A stretch of 64,000 nucleotides of DNA from Mantamonas sphyraenae (taxonomy: Eukaryota; CRuMs; Mantamonadidae), in assembly GCA_026936335.1 (NCBI GenBank), contig JAPMXV010000002.1, positions 310,001 to 374,000 of the forward strand, read 5' to 3'. The position numbers and the translations under genes are program-made. Under the pieces are notes generated by a model, which was not told the DNA's origin, ran no database searches, and saw nothing but the letters and a program-made list of their open reading frames with translations. This document shows positions 54,950 to 64,000 of this stretch, piece after piece (the stretch's first letter is position 1; each line of letters begins with the position of its first letter).

Positions 54950-56909
54950 CCGAGGAGGAGGAGGAAGATGCAGAGGCGTCCCAGCTCCCGTCTTGCTCTT
55001 CAGTCTTGGCCCACCAAGCCGTCGATAAGACGATGCCGTGCTGTCTGACCCCATCGCCAGCCGAACGCAGCACCTTCTTCCAGTCGCGAAGGAGCTCCTC
55101 TTGGGCGTCCTCCTGAAGCTCGTGTCGCAGCTCCTTGTCGTCCTCCTGAACCTCCTTTGGCGCCATCGCTTCTCGCAGCTGCTCCGTGGTAGGTGGCGCA
55201 TACTCTTCAAGCTTGCCGACAAATTTACACACGAGCCTGTGGTCATCCGATGGTAGTGTTTTCTGCAGCGCTTCCTTCAGCTTGACGCTCCAGTCCACTC
55301 CCAGTGACTTCCACAGGCTGTACGCAAGCACCTGCATCTGTGCTGCGAGGGAGACAGCTCCCCGTTGTCATCCACCCATCTCCTCAAAGTATTGAGGACG
55401 GGGATGCTTGCGTTGATATGACCACGATCAGCACGTACAACCGCAACTCGGCCTCCCGCGCTTGGGAGCGTAAACAGGTCCTGCCAGCTGAAGCACGATG
55501 GCTTGTACCTTGTACTGTACATCGAATCCCCGCAAACGATCAGATCGGTGGCCAGCTGCGTGTGCAGGAACTTGTTGGGGTTCTTCTCGGGATTCTCGGC
55601 AAATTTCAGCATGGCGTAGTCACGGATCGGATCACGGTACTCGATGGGCAAGGGGTGTTGAAGCCGTTGCAGATTGTAGCCCACCAGTTCGGCAGCACGC
55701 CACGTCAGCAGCAGTTCGTTTGGAGCCTGGGCGTCGTCGTCGGACACCATGGTTGACTTCAGCGACCACAAACGGCGATTTTTTTTCCCTGCCCTTCAAC
55801 GCTTGCAGATCCTCCCACATGGGAAGGAAGGGTGTGTTCTCTTTGGCCATCGTATGCAGCAGTGCAATGTCCAGACCCCCTTGTGCCGACAACATAGTTT
55901 GTGGGGACGCACCAGGGCGAGCTTGCGGGAGAAATTTGCGCTGCTTTGCGCCCGCAGCCATTGCGGCAGCTGTACAGATGGCGTGGGCTGCCGCGTCGAC
56001 GGTGTTGTCGGTCACACCAGTACTCTTGAAAATGGCAACGTAGACGAACACACAGAGGAAGCGCAAGCGTGCCTTCAGCTGGTCCTCCGTGACATCCTCC
56101 TCCAGGTCAACCCCAAGCTCCTCGTCTTTAGGGAGCACCGTCAGCTTCGTCAGCTTCGACTGGCTTGATTCGTTGCTTGAGCCCTTGACGTTCCACCTGC
56201 GTGTTAACCGAGCTTCGCCGCGCATGAGCTGCTTGTCTTTCTCATCGAACACTTGCGCCACCAACTGCTTGAGGGTCGTATTCTTCCGCGGGCAGTCCCC
56301 ATCGCTACCGTGCGCAGTTCGCTCCAGGCTCGTCTGTGACACCGTGTTCCCCGTTTGTCACTGCACGTGCAGACTCTCCTGCTGTGTCCGACGACGTGGG
56401 ATGAGCCGCATGTCCGCCGTCCTCTTCCTCGGTGTCGCCCTCCACGCCCTCCGTGTCTGTGTACAGGTACTCTTCGTTGTCATCCCATGCGTTCTCTTCC
56501 TCTGTGGCAAGCGTCAACTCCAAGCGCAGGTGTCTTTTGCCCCTTTGCGTGCGCATGCCGAACACAGAGTCCATGATGACGTCTGCGCCGCTGCCTTTGC
56601 CCACCGCCAGCCCCGCCTGTACGCTGTATGCGCGCACGAGTGCTCGCAGGGCGTACTTGATCTGGCCTCGCATAAGTCTGTAGTCATTTTGGAAGCGGGA
56701 CACGCCAGCCGCATGCCCCAATCTCTTGAATTCCGTCATGAGGCCTTCTTGCGTACGCACCGTTGCCTCTTGTGGTTCAGGCGGCAGGTTACGGGCGAAC
56801 AGCGTGCGCAACTCATTCACCAACTCGGAATACGATTCTGCGGAAGGCACTGCCTGGACACCGTCCCAGAGCGACGCTGATGAAGATGATGACGACGATG
56901 AGGCATCAC

Positions 56910-56991
<82 letters not shown>

Positions 56992-56993
56992 GC

Positions 56994-57031
<38 letters not shown>

Positions 57032-59670
57032 TTGTCGGGGGTCAGGTTGTCCAGCCATTCCAGATACAGCTGGCCTTGCGCCTGGTACCCTGCGGCGTTG
57101 CTTTCGTTGACGACACGCATTACCTCGTGCATGGGGTCATTCTTCGGTACCAGCCAGCGCCGTTGTCTCACCAGGCCCTTCGAGCGCGTGAATTTCGTGG
57201 TCTTGCCGTCGCTCGTGTTCGTCACGCGAATCTCCGCACGCAACAGCTCTGACAGCAGCTCTGCCAACTCGTCGACATCTTCCTTGGACAAGCCATCCAG
57301 TACCGGCCTCGAGTGCACTGTGCTTGCAGCTTGCCGCAGCTCCCTCGTAATGCGCACAAGCATCGTCGTCTCTGTCACGTCGTGTTCGGCCAGGATGGGC
57401 CGAAGAGTCTGCACCTCCTCCTTCCGCACAACGGTCTGGCTGGATTTGAGCCGTATGCCCTCACTCTCCAGGAACTCGCTTGTGGCCTTGTTGCCCAGCA
57501 ACTCTTCCCACTCGTCCTTTTGGATGAACACGGTGTTGTCGCTTTCCTCTTTTGCAGATTGTACCAGGCTGCACTCTGCGTTCACCATCTGCTTCACAAC
57601 CTCAATCCAGTCCTTCAATCCTGCTTTTGAGAGCACATTGACGACATGCGACACGCCAATCGCACGCAACAGACTCGCCACCTCCAGGTTGTTCTTGTCC
57701 AAGAACAGATCAACTGGCTTGGCTTTAACTGGCCTTCGACGCACCCAAACAGCGGTGACTCCACCCATGACACGTGGATGTGGGTTGGGTACTGTGGACG
57801 TGACACGGGAAAGGTTGTCGGCGAGAACATTGAGGGCAGTCCCACAACAAGCTACCAGCGCCTCGGCCGAAAAGACTCCCTTTGCCCTCATCGGCAGTGT
57901 CTGCATGAGGTTGAGAAGGGTCTGTTCACCGTCTCCCTCAGCGTCATCACCGGTTTGGCCCTCGTCGTCGTCGTCGCCGCCACCGCTATCGCCTTGCCCA
58001 TCCACGTCATCCCACACAACGACACGCCTCAGCCTCTCCAGTTGCTCCTCGTTGCACACTGCCTTGATCTTGACGACGGTGGCATTCATCAACTTGCTCC
58101 TCTCATGGGCCTTGCTTTTGGACCGGGAAACTCCTTTCACCAGTTTGGTGAGCACCAGCGGCTCAGCAACCACTGTGGAGACGTGGTCACGCAGTGCATC
58201 AACTGTTTTCTTCGTGTCACCGACCACTGAGAGGGGGAACTCCGCGCACGAGAGCGATCCAGCCCAGAGTCCTGCGAGCAGTCGAACAGAGTGGTCCTGT
58301 GGCGATAGGGAGAAGCACTTGTCCTCTGTGCCCACGTACCAGTACCCTTGATACAACAGCGAGCCGTCCATGGTCTCACACCATAGTACTCCCTGGTCTG
58401 GACAGGCGAGGAGGGCACATTGGGTTGGCTCGTTGCTGACACTCCACCCTACGCCTTGGGGTAGCAGACCCTGCAACTCCTCTAGGAAACCCGTGTGTGA
58501 CAGGCTGGTTGTGTGCATGAGTTCGATGCACCACTTGAGATACCGCCGGTTGCTGCCATCGATGACGGAGGTGTCGTTCAGGGGCAGCGGCTGCCGCAGG
58601 TGCAGATGTACGGCTTTGTGCTCCACACCAAGCGTATCAGCCAGGCGTGTGACGTTGTTGATCACCATCTGCATGGCTGCGCACACATCCTCCGCGGCGA
58701 GAATGAAGGTGACGATGAAGATGACGAAGCTGTGGATGGGCGGCGGTGAGAAGGATGTGGATGTCATCACACGAAGGATCATGTCCTCCACATGTGTAAT
58801 GTGCAGTGCCGTGCTCGCCGATGGTAGTGGACGTGTTGGTACAGCGGAAAGCAGGGGATTGTGACACATGCCGCCCCGGTAGTCCTGCAATTCGTTGTGT
58901 TGGAGCCTGCCCTCTGAATTAATTGCCGGCCTCGAGTCCGTGTCCTGCGTACGCATCACATTGAATGCGACAGAGGTGAAGGAAATAGGCATCGGATGCA
59001 AGGGTCGAACCGACACGGCATTCGTCGTATCGGGAAACCGCTGTCCCACAGCGTTCCCCAGCCTCTCGCAGATGCCCATCAGTTCAGACGTCGAGAGGGG
59101 GGTGCAATCTTTACACCAATTGCACTTTGCGTGACACAGCCTGCCCTCTTCCGCTTCCTGAGCACGAAAAAGAGCCGCGCGAAAACTGGGTCCATGAGAG
59201 GGAAGATTCCAATCGGGATTTGCCCCTGCTGCTTGCATCACCACAGGCCTCAGTGGGATCACCTCGGAGTGGAGTTTGTACATGAATAGGATGTCTGCCT
59301 CAACGTCGTAGACACCAACATTGGCAACCAGGGCGAGCAGCGCCTGCGCATACACAAAATGCTCTGTGTCGTCTTGCAGGAACGCGTCCCGGATACCGTA
59401 TCTCAGGACCTTGAGCACCACTCTGACGTGCCTCTCGATGGGACATGGCACGCGCGCGCGGTGTCGCTTGCTGCACATGTGCGTGATCATAGCCCAGGCC
59501 TCCTGATCGATCTCCTTTTTGTGCCGTTTTTGCAGTGGCGGTTTGTCGCGATAGAGCTTCACCAATTCCTTTGCAGTGGCATGCACGCGGTCAATGTATG
59601 CAGCCGAGGTTTCACTGGCGCTGCCTTCGGCTTCCAAGGCTTCCCGCCTCGTCTGTGCCCGGGTTCTCAT
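53985..59670 (-). CDS. gene B: giant protein with Fanzor-like C-terminus, two apparent frameshifts
   Basis: Coding runs from ATG 59670 to 53985 (about 1,860 aa). One intron (55438-55338, GTACGT...CACAG) joins in phase. One-base shifts are needed near 56349-56352 (CCCC) and at an eight-T run, 55779-55786. The first about 1,100 residues are unrecognised: helical N-terminus, a Cys motif (CHAKCNWCKDC), an acidic stretch and a long Ser/Asn tract. The last about 270 residues match Fanzor/TnpB order: RuvC-I LGYDPGVYQHVGALLYY (Asp codon 54782-54780), VHVAYGAAPVI, TPEPQTSKRSAYDC and HKDRSAAINMANK (Asp codon 54170-54168). The zinc-ribbon cysteines are mostly lost, so DNA cleavage is doubtful. Gene A has similar total length and the same C-terminal position of the domain. 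Decay or sequence error could explain the shifts. Confidence 0.6.
54904..54949. repeat. (GAT)15 microsatellite
   Basis: About fifteen GAT units encode a Ser run (TCA codons on the minus strand) in gene B, just before its RuvC-I motif, so the nuclease-like domain follows a flexible linker. Confidence 0.85.
56905..57042. repeat. (CTG)n/(GTT)n compound tract coding poly-Ser and poly-Asn
   Basis: Long CTG then GTT runs, with short alternations, encode alternating Ser and Asn blocks of about 45 residues in gene B. It marks the boundary between the unrecognised N-terminal region and the next helical segment. Confidence 0.85.
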
Positions 59671-59993
59671 ACTGAAGGTTCAGCGCGCGCAGAGCATGGC
59701 GGAGGCGTTGGTGCTCACTACAAGCGCACCCTGCTCTCAGATGGTGCGCACCGTGCTCTCAGATGGTGCGCACTGTGCTCTCAGATGGTGAAGGTGGACA
59801 TGAATGGAAGAGACAATCGCCGTTGCAAGCTTGAAAACCTGCTCCAGCCAAGTCGATGAAAGCGAGTTGAATGAGGGAGCCATCGCTTGTGCAAGTACAT
59901 CATGGAGCACTGACATGTCAACTATGTGCAAGGTGGTGGCTCCCAACGAACACGCGACGTTTCATTGCTCGGATGTCGCCAAGGGTAAAAGAG
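59671..59993. other. gap between gene B and OGT
   Basis: This 323-bp interval lies upstream of the start of gene B and downstream of the OGT stop, both on the minus strand. It holds a 22-bp tandem repeat near gene B. The rest has no coding potential that I can support and should contain the gene B promoter and the OGT 3' end. Confidence 0.5.
59732..59792. repeat. 22-bp tandem repeat, about 2.8 copies, upstream of gene B
   Basis: The unit TGCTCTCAGATGGTGCGCAC plus two bases occurs at 59732-59753 and 59754-59775, with a third partial copy from 59776. Copies 1 and 2 differ by one base. It starts 62 bp upstream of the gene B ATG, so it may be a repeated regulatory site or an element-end repeat. 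Confidence 0.8.
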
Positions 59994-62120
59994 TCACTCA
60001 ATTGAAAATCGCAGTATGTGCATGGGTTTGCGCTGCGCACAATGGATCTCCCAGGTCATGCGGAGTCTGTCTTGGAGGCCGTGGACCCAGCGTTGGGTGT
60101 CAAAGAGCGGGCCGTGTGCGCGTGCAGCGCGGACAAGGGCGCGAATGCGCTCGAGTTGCTGTGGATGAGTGGCCAGCGAGACGGCGCGCTCTTCGTAGGC
60201 GTGCATGTCTGTGACGACGAGTTCTTGGGAAAGGCGTGGGTCGAGGGCGGTGATGAGGGAGGTGGCGACGCGGGAGGTCATGCGAGGGCTCTGGAGGATG
60301 GCAAGGACAGGTGTGCCTGCCCAGAGGACGTCGGCGGTGGTGGTGTGGCCATTGTATACAGGGGTGTCGAGGACAAGGTCGGCCATGCCAAACTTGCGGA
60401 TGTGTTGGTTTTCGCCGTAGCGGTCGGAAAACACGACGCGGTCGAGGGGGACGCCGCGGCGAGCGACCTCGCGCTCGAGATTGGGCCGTGCGGCAGGAGG
60501 GGAGTTGAGGAGCCAGAGGACGCTGTTGTTGACTCGCTGGAGGATGCGCATCCAGACGTCAAAGGTGTCTGGGTCGATCTTGTAGAGGGTGTTGAAGTTG
60601 GCAAAGACAAACTTGCCGGCGAGGCGGGGCTCGTCGCGAGGGGCCGGGTGCTCGTAGCCACGGTGGAGCGGGAACATCTGCTTGTGGTCGTTGACTTGGT
60701 AAGCGTGCTGGGCATAGACCATCTTTTCGGCCCACTCGTGGGGCCGGATTGGAGGCGGGGTGATGATGCGATCGGTGATCATGTAGGGCAAGTAGGGAGC
60801 GCCGGCGGTGCTGGCCTGACCCAAATAGGTGAACTGGACAGGGGCAGGTTGGAGGGCAAAGAGCTCGAGGCGGACGCCCTTTGTTTGGCCGTTGAGGTCG
60901 ATGACAAAGTGTGTGCGGTTGCCGCGGATCCAGGAGGCGACGCGGGCGTTGGGCACATTGGAGATGTCCACCCAGTGGTCACAGGAACGAGCCATGTGGT
61001 CGCGCATGGGGGAATGGTCGTCACGCAAGGCATAGCACCAGATCTCAAAGTCTGGGCGGGTGTGCATGGCAAAGAGGGAGTGGACGAGGTAGCCGATGGC
61101 ATGTTTGCCGAGATCGGTGGAAACGTAGGCGACACGGAGAGGGAGGGTGGGTTGGGAGCAGGAGGGCCCGGGCAGGCGTGCGTGGAGGGCGTCGCGTGCA
61201 CGGAGGACCTCTTTCTTGAGAGCCTGGTGTGCGTGTGCGCGTGCGATGGCGAGCATGTCTGCGTTGTCCATGGAGGGATAGATGAGAGTCTGGAAGGTCT
61301 TGACACATGGGGTTTGGCCGCGTTGGATGCGGGCGGCGGAGAGGTGTCGAAGGCGGTCGAGATCGGCGTGGTGATCGGACCAGTCGCAGACGCGGTGCTT
61401 GACAAAGACAAGGCCAGCAAAGGCACAGTCGAGAGAGGGGTCGCGTGCGAGGGCGGCGCGGTAGTGCTTGATGGAGCGGGTCATGTCTTGGCGGTTGTAG
61501 AGGATGGCGGCGAGCTCGAGATGGTTCTCTGCGGTGTCCTGGAGGGTGAGGAGGTGTTCCATGGCCTGGACAGCTTCCTTGTAGCGGAGCATTTTGCTGA
61601 GGACAGTGGCACGGTAGCGTGCGGCGGAGAGGTAGGACGGGTCGTGGGCAAGGGCCTGCTCAAAGTGGGCAAGGGCACCGGGCAGGTCGCCGAGGTCAAA
61701 GTGGAGGACTCCCATGTTGGAGAGGACCTGTGCGTTGTCGGGCTGCTTGGAAAGGGCTTGGCGGTAGACTTGGAGAGCACGTTCGGGTTGTCCGGCGGTC
61801 TTGAGGGCAGAGGCGTAATCGTTGAGCATGCCGGAGGTGGCAGAGTCTTTGTCGAGAGCCAACATGCTTTCGTAGTGGGGAAGGGCCTCGTCGACGCGGC
61901 CAAAGACATGGTAGGAGCCGGCGAGTTCCTGGTGGACGGCCGGGTGGCGCTGGAGGGAGAGGGCGTGGTTGAGGAGGGCGATGGCGTCGTCGCCTTGTTG
62001 TTGGACCTTGAGGACACGTCCGAGGTGGAACCAGGGCACCATGTGGGCCGGATTGAGCTGGATGGCCTCGACAAGGCATCGTTTGGCGTTGTCGACGTCG
62101 TTTGCGCCGATGTAGTGCAT
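59994..62120 (-). CDS. OGT: O-linked GlcNAc transferase (OGT/SPINDLY family, GT41)
   Basis: An exon of at least 708 aa carries TPR repeats (about 1-250: QLNPAHMVPWFHLGRVL, NAQVLSNMGVLHFDLGDLPG and others) followed by the GT41 catalytic region. Conserved elements include STDLGKHAIGYLVHSL, NRTHFVIDLNGQTKG, QFTYLGQASTAGAPYLPYMI, NFNTLYKIDPDTFDVW (lysine that contacts UDP in OGT) and NGHTTTADVLWAGTPVLAI. It glycosylates Ser/Thr of cytosolic and nuclear proteins; OGT versus O-fucosylating SPINDLY cannot be settled by eye. The true start is probably further upstream: the frame stays open to about 62460 and the first TPR helix (SYEAVGARAMHYIGAN) begins before the ATG at 62120. The stop is at 59994. 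Confidence 0.88.
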   Translation of the reverse strand: MHYIGANDVDNAKRCLVEAIQLNPAHMVPWFHLGRVLKVQQQGDDAIALLNHALSLQRHPAVHQELAGSYHVFGRVDEALPHYESMLALDKDSATSGMLNDYASALKTAGQPERALQVYRQALSKQPDNAQVLSNMGVLHFDLGDLPGALAHFEQALAHDPSYLSAARYRATVLSKMLRYKEAVQAMEHLLTLQDTAENHLELAAILYNRQDMTRSIKHYRAALARDPSLDCAFAGLVFVKHRVCDWSDHHADLDRLRHLSAARIQRGQTPCVKTFQTLIYPSMDNADMLAIARAHAHQALKKEVLRARDALHARLPGPSCSQPTLPLRVAYVSTDLGKHAIGYLVHSLFAMHTRPDFEIWCYALRDDHSPMRDHMARSCDHWVDISNVPNARVASWIRGNRTHFVIDLNGQTKGVRLELFALQPAPVQFTYLGQASTAGAPYLPYMITDRIITPPPIRPHEWAEKMVYAQHAYQVNDHKQMFPLHRGYEHPAPRDEPRLAGKFVFANFNTLYKIDPDTFDVWMRILQRVNNSVLWLLNSPPAARPNLEREVARRGVPLDRVVFSDRYGENQHIRKFGMADLVLDTPVYNGHTTTADVLWAGTPVLAILQSPRMTSRVATSLITALDPRLSQELVVTDMHAYEERAVSLATHPQQLERIRALVRAARAHGPLFDTQRWVHGLQDRLRMTWEIHCAQRKPMHILRFSIE

Positions 62121-62504
62121 GGCACGGGCCCCGACGGCTTCATAGGAGCGTGGGGAGGATACGCCGGGGCATGGGCCGGGGTTGTGTTGTGTGGTCCAGA
62201 GTTGTTTGACGGATTTGGGGAGGGAAGGAGGCGGGAAGGAGGAGGATTTGGGGGGGCTTTGGGGGGGCTTTGCGGGTCTTTGTGGGGGTGGTGGTGGTGG
62301 AGGTGGTGCTACGGCGGTTGATTTTGGGCTTGGCTGATGCGGGTGGGGTGAGGGAGAGGAGGAGGAGGAGGAGGAGGAGGAGGGTCGGGAGGAGGTGGGG
62401 GAGGTGGGGGAGGTGGGATGGGGGTCGGCGCCGAGGGGACCAACAAGGGGTCTGGGTCATCTTTTGGTTTGGTTTGGTTGTGTGAGAGCAGAGGAGGAAT
62501 TGAG
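62121..62504. other. 5' region of OGT and divergent AIR9-like gene
   Basis: On the minus strand two frames are open. One continues the OGT frame with Ser/Pro-rich sequence but has no ATG. The other starts with ATG at 62460 and encodes MTQTPCWSPRRRPP, then a Leu9 hydrophobic stretch ending SLTPPASA, which looks like a signal peptide or anchor. The frames would join if one of the two C7 runs (near 62245-62270) lost a base. The rest would be the promoter toward the plus-strand gene. Confidence 0.4.
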
Positions 62505-63834
62505 AATGAGCACGAGTATTGGCAAGAGCAGGTCAACAGGGTCAGGGGGCAGGAAGAAGGAGTTTGGTGAACTTGAAGGATGTGAAGCCGGAGAACGGGG
62601 TGAGTTGGGGGAGAGGGGGATGGGGGGTGGAGGGGGAGGGATGGGAGGGGAAAGGGGTGGCTGACATTGGGGTTGGGGGTGAGGGCAGGCGGTGACGCTG
62701 GTGGGAGAGTCGCTCAAGTCGTTGGAGTGGCTGGGTCACCAACCGAAACTGGAGACGCTGGACGTGCATGATAACTTTATCAACACGCTGTCTGGGTTTG
62801 GGATCTACTACCATTTGCGCTCGCTGGACTTGAGTTTCAACGAGCTGGAGACGCTGGGAGGGCCTGCGGGAGATGCCGAATCTGGCGGTGAGTGGTGGGC
62901 GGGAAGGAAGCGGGGGCGCGGCCCAGGTTAGGAGAGCGTGGGTGGGGACTGACACAGGGTTGGGAGGCAGCATCTGAACGTGTCGTCGAATATGCTGAGT
63001 TCGCTGGAAAGCCTGCCAGCGCTGCCTGCGCTGGAGGTGCTGCTGTGCAGCGACAACGAGCTGACGACGTTTGCGGGGCTGGTTTTCCAGCCGCAGCTGA
63101 CGGTGCTGGCGTGTGCAGGGAACCAGATTGGGTCGTTGGAAGGGCTGCCGGCAACACCGAATCTGGAGAGCGTGGAGATGAGTAGGAATCCGGTGTGCGA
63201 GGAGTCGTTGTACACGGTGATGCTTCTGGTGGGGCTGGGCCAGCAACTGGGGTGGGTGGACGGGGTCGAGGTGGACGAGGTGGTGCGTGCGGCGTCGTTG
63301 GCGTTTCCTCGCATCATGTCGCTGGCACTGCGGGAAGGGTTCCCGTGGAGCGAGCTGACGGATGTGGAGAGTGCGCACGGGCTGGCGACACGGTTCCTAG
63401 AAGGGAGGCAGCTGGAGGCACTGGCAGGACTGCCGTATGAGTTGGCAAGTGCACACGTGGACGGAGCTGCGGTGGTGGGGGACACGCTGCGGGCAGGGTT
63501 TGTGTTTGTGCCGCGGGAAAACGCCTCGAGCAGCGGAGGCAATGTCAAGGTGTTTTACCAATGGTTCCGTCTGGAGTCCAATGGGTTGCGGCTGGTGGCA
63601 GCAGGGGAGCACACGAGTCGGTATGTGGTCACAGATGAGGATGTCGGGTATGCGTTGGTGTGTGAGGCAACCCCGTTGCTGCCGGGTGGGGCGTTGGGGT
63701 ATTGTGCCAGGGTGGTGAGTAGGGATGTGAGGTTTGGGATTGGAGAGGGGATGGGGGGGGAGGAGGGGATTGGGGAGGGGAGTGGGGGGCAAGAGGAGGG
63801 GAGTGGGAGTGGGGAGGGGGAGGAAGAGATTTGA
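62505..63834 (+). CDS. AIR9-like LRR protein with an A9-type domain, frameshifted
   Basis: Exons run to about 62601, then 62693-62888 and 62972-63834. An N-terminal basic Ser-rich start (MSTSIGKSRSTGSGG) leads to leucine-rich repeats (SLVNLKDVKPENG, LETLDVHDNFINTLSGF, LEVLLCSDNELTTFAGL). One-base shifts are needed within exon 1 near 62550 and at GGGCC near 62860 (LETLGG then LREMPNLA). After an LRR cap, residues toward the end match the A9 repeat of AIR9: VDGAAVVGDTLRA, FYQWFRLESNGLRLVAAGEH, RYVVTDEDVGYALVCEATP. AIR9 is a microtubule-associated protein of plants with relatives in trypanosome cytoskeletons. Only one A9 unit is present, versus many in plants. A Gly/Glu-rich tail ends it. Splice sites at 62602 and 62889 are GTGAGT-type. 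Confidence 0.62.
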
Positions 63835-63881
63835 CGAAATAATGGTTTGTGTTGTTCTTGAGGGTAGGGATCATGTGGGGA

Positions 63882-64000
63882 CTAGGGCTCAGAGACGACG
63901 CTGGCAAGGATCTTGTCTTGGGCGGTGAGCTGGGGGGCGCCGGACAGGAGGCGCTGCTCTTTGGCAAGGCGCACACTGCGTATCCTGTCTGCGTGGGACT
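63882..64000 (-). CDS. 3' end of an unidentified gene
   Basis: A minus-strand frame enters from the window edge and stops at TAG 63882-63884. It reads DRIRSVRLAKEQRLLSGAPQ and then LTAQDKILASVVSEP. The mixed hydrophobic and charged pattern looks coding and helical, but about 40 residues are too few to name a family. It is convergent with the AIR9-like gene, 47 bp between stops. Confidence 0.5.
   Translation of the reverse strand, partial: SHADRIRSVRLAKEQRLLSGAPQLTAQDKILASVVSEP

Noticed and set aside
56726-58351. Plus-strand frame with about 40 consecutive Leu residues
   Set aside because: It is the complement of the Ser/Asn microsatellite of gene B, not a membrane protein.
60018-62321. 767-codon open frame antisense to OGT
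   Set aside because: It mirrors the OGT catalytic exon and is Gly/Val/Asp-rich without any motif, so it is a shadow frame.
2932-63834. Bacterial operon or organelle DNA, given dense genes and an ATGA overlap
   Set aside because: Spliceosomal introns, CCT, SMG1, DOCK and NAP1 show a eukaryotic nuclear genome.
1-64000. tRNA or rRNA genes
   Set aside because: No clover-leaf or rRNA-like segment was noticed on reading, but no covariance scan was possible, so absence is not proven.

Overview
The window is nuclear DNA of a unicellular eukaryote: GC-rich, very gene-dense, with short GT-AG introns (about 65-400 bp, many with CA/GT microsatellites), codon-repeat tracts coding poly-Ser, poly-Gln and Ala-Gln, and intergenic gaps of often less than 150 bp. 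DOCK-A/B, FKBP15/WAFL, SLC38A9, SMG1, VPS52, OGT and an AIR9-like protein occur together. This fits a free-living protist, perhaps near the base of Amorphea/Obazoa. I cannot name the genus. Most CDS below were assembled by joining exons at splice sites whose reading phases agree, so their lengths are models, not observed mRNAs.

Layout. 0-19 kb: VPS52 (+), an unknown multi-pass membrane protein (-), a giant LRR-4xPH-LRR protein (-), Fe/Mn superoxide dismutase (+), a compact SMG1 kinase (-), and an SLC38A9-like amino-acid transporter/sensor (-). 19-25 kb: a 1,846-residue gene (-), here called gene A, whose N-terminus looks like a ubiquitin-specific protease and whose C-terminus carries the motif set of Fanzor, the eukaryotic TnpB family. 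Two perfect hairpins lie just past its stop codon. 25.9-45.2 kb: a basic coiled-coil protein (+), a beta-propeller-like protein (-) overlapping FKBP15 (-) by four bases, RNA 3'-phosphate cyclase (+), a GATA-FHA-PHD-SPOC chromatin protein (-), and a DOCK exchange factor (+). 45.2-53.8 kb: a disrupted Mediator-15-like gene (+), NAP1 (-), a GOLD-domain protein (-), CCT8 (+). 54-59.7 kb: gene B (-), a second protein of about 1,860 residues with a degenerate Fanzor-like C-terminus. 60-64 kb: O-GlcNAc transferase (-), an AIR9-like LRR protein (+), and the 3' end of another gene (-).

How the genes relate. Most are unrelated housekeeping genes packed in convergent and divergent pairs, some pairs sharing 50-120 bp promoters. 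Themes are endosome/Golgi traffic (VPS52, FKBP15, GOLD), cytoskeleton signalling (DOCK, AIR9-like, LRR-PH), chromatin and transcription (NAP1, GATA-FHA-PHD-SPOC, MED15-like) and protein folding (CCT8, FKBP). The two giant Fanzor-like genes are the accessory component and the best candidate for an undescribed system: a programmable-nuclease fold at the end of very large host-like multidomain proteins, one with a deubiquitinase-like head. No transposase or clear terminal inverted repeat is visible around either, so domestication is as plausible as mobility.

Quality note: five genes right of 45 kb contain apparent one-base frameshifts, most at or near homopolymers, and one has an in-frame TGA. 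None was seen left of 45 kb. Local assembly error is a serious alternative to gene decay there.
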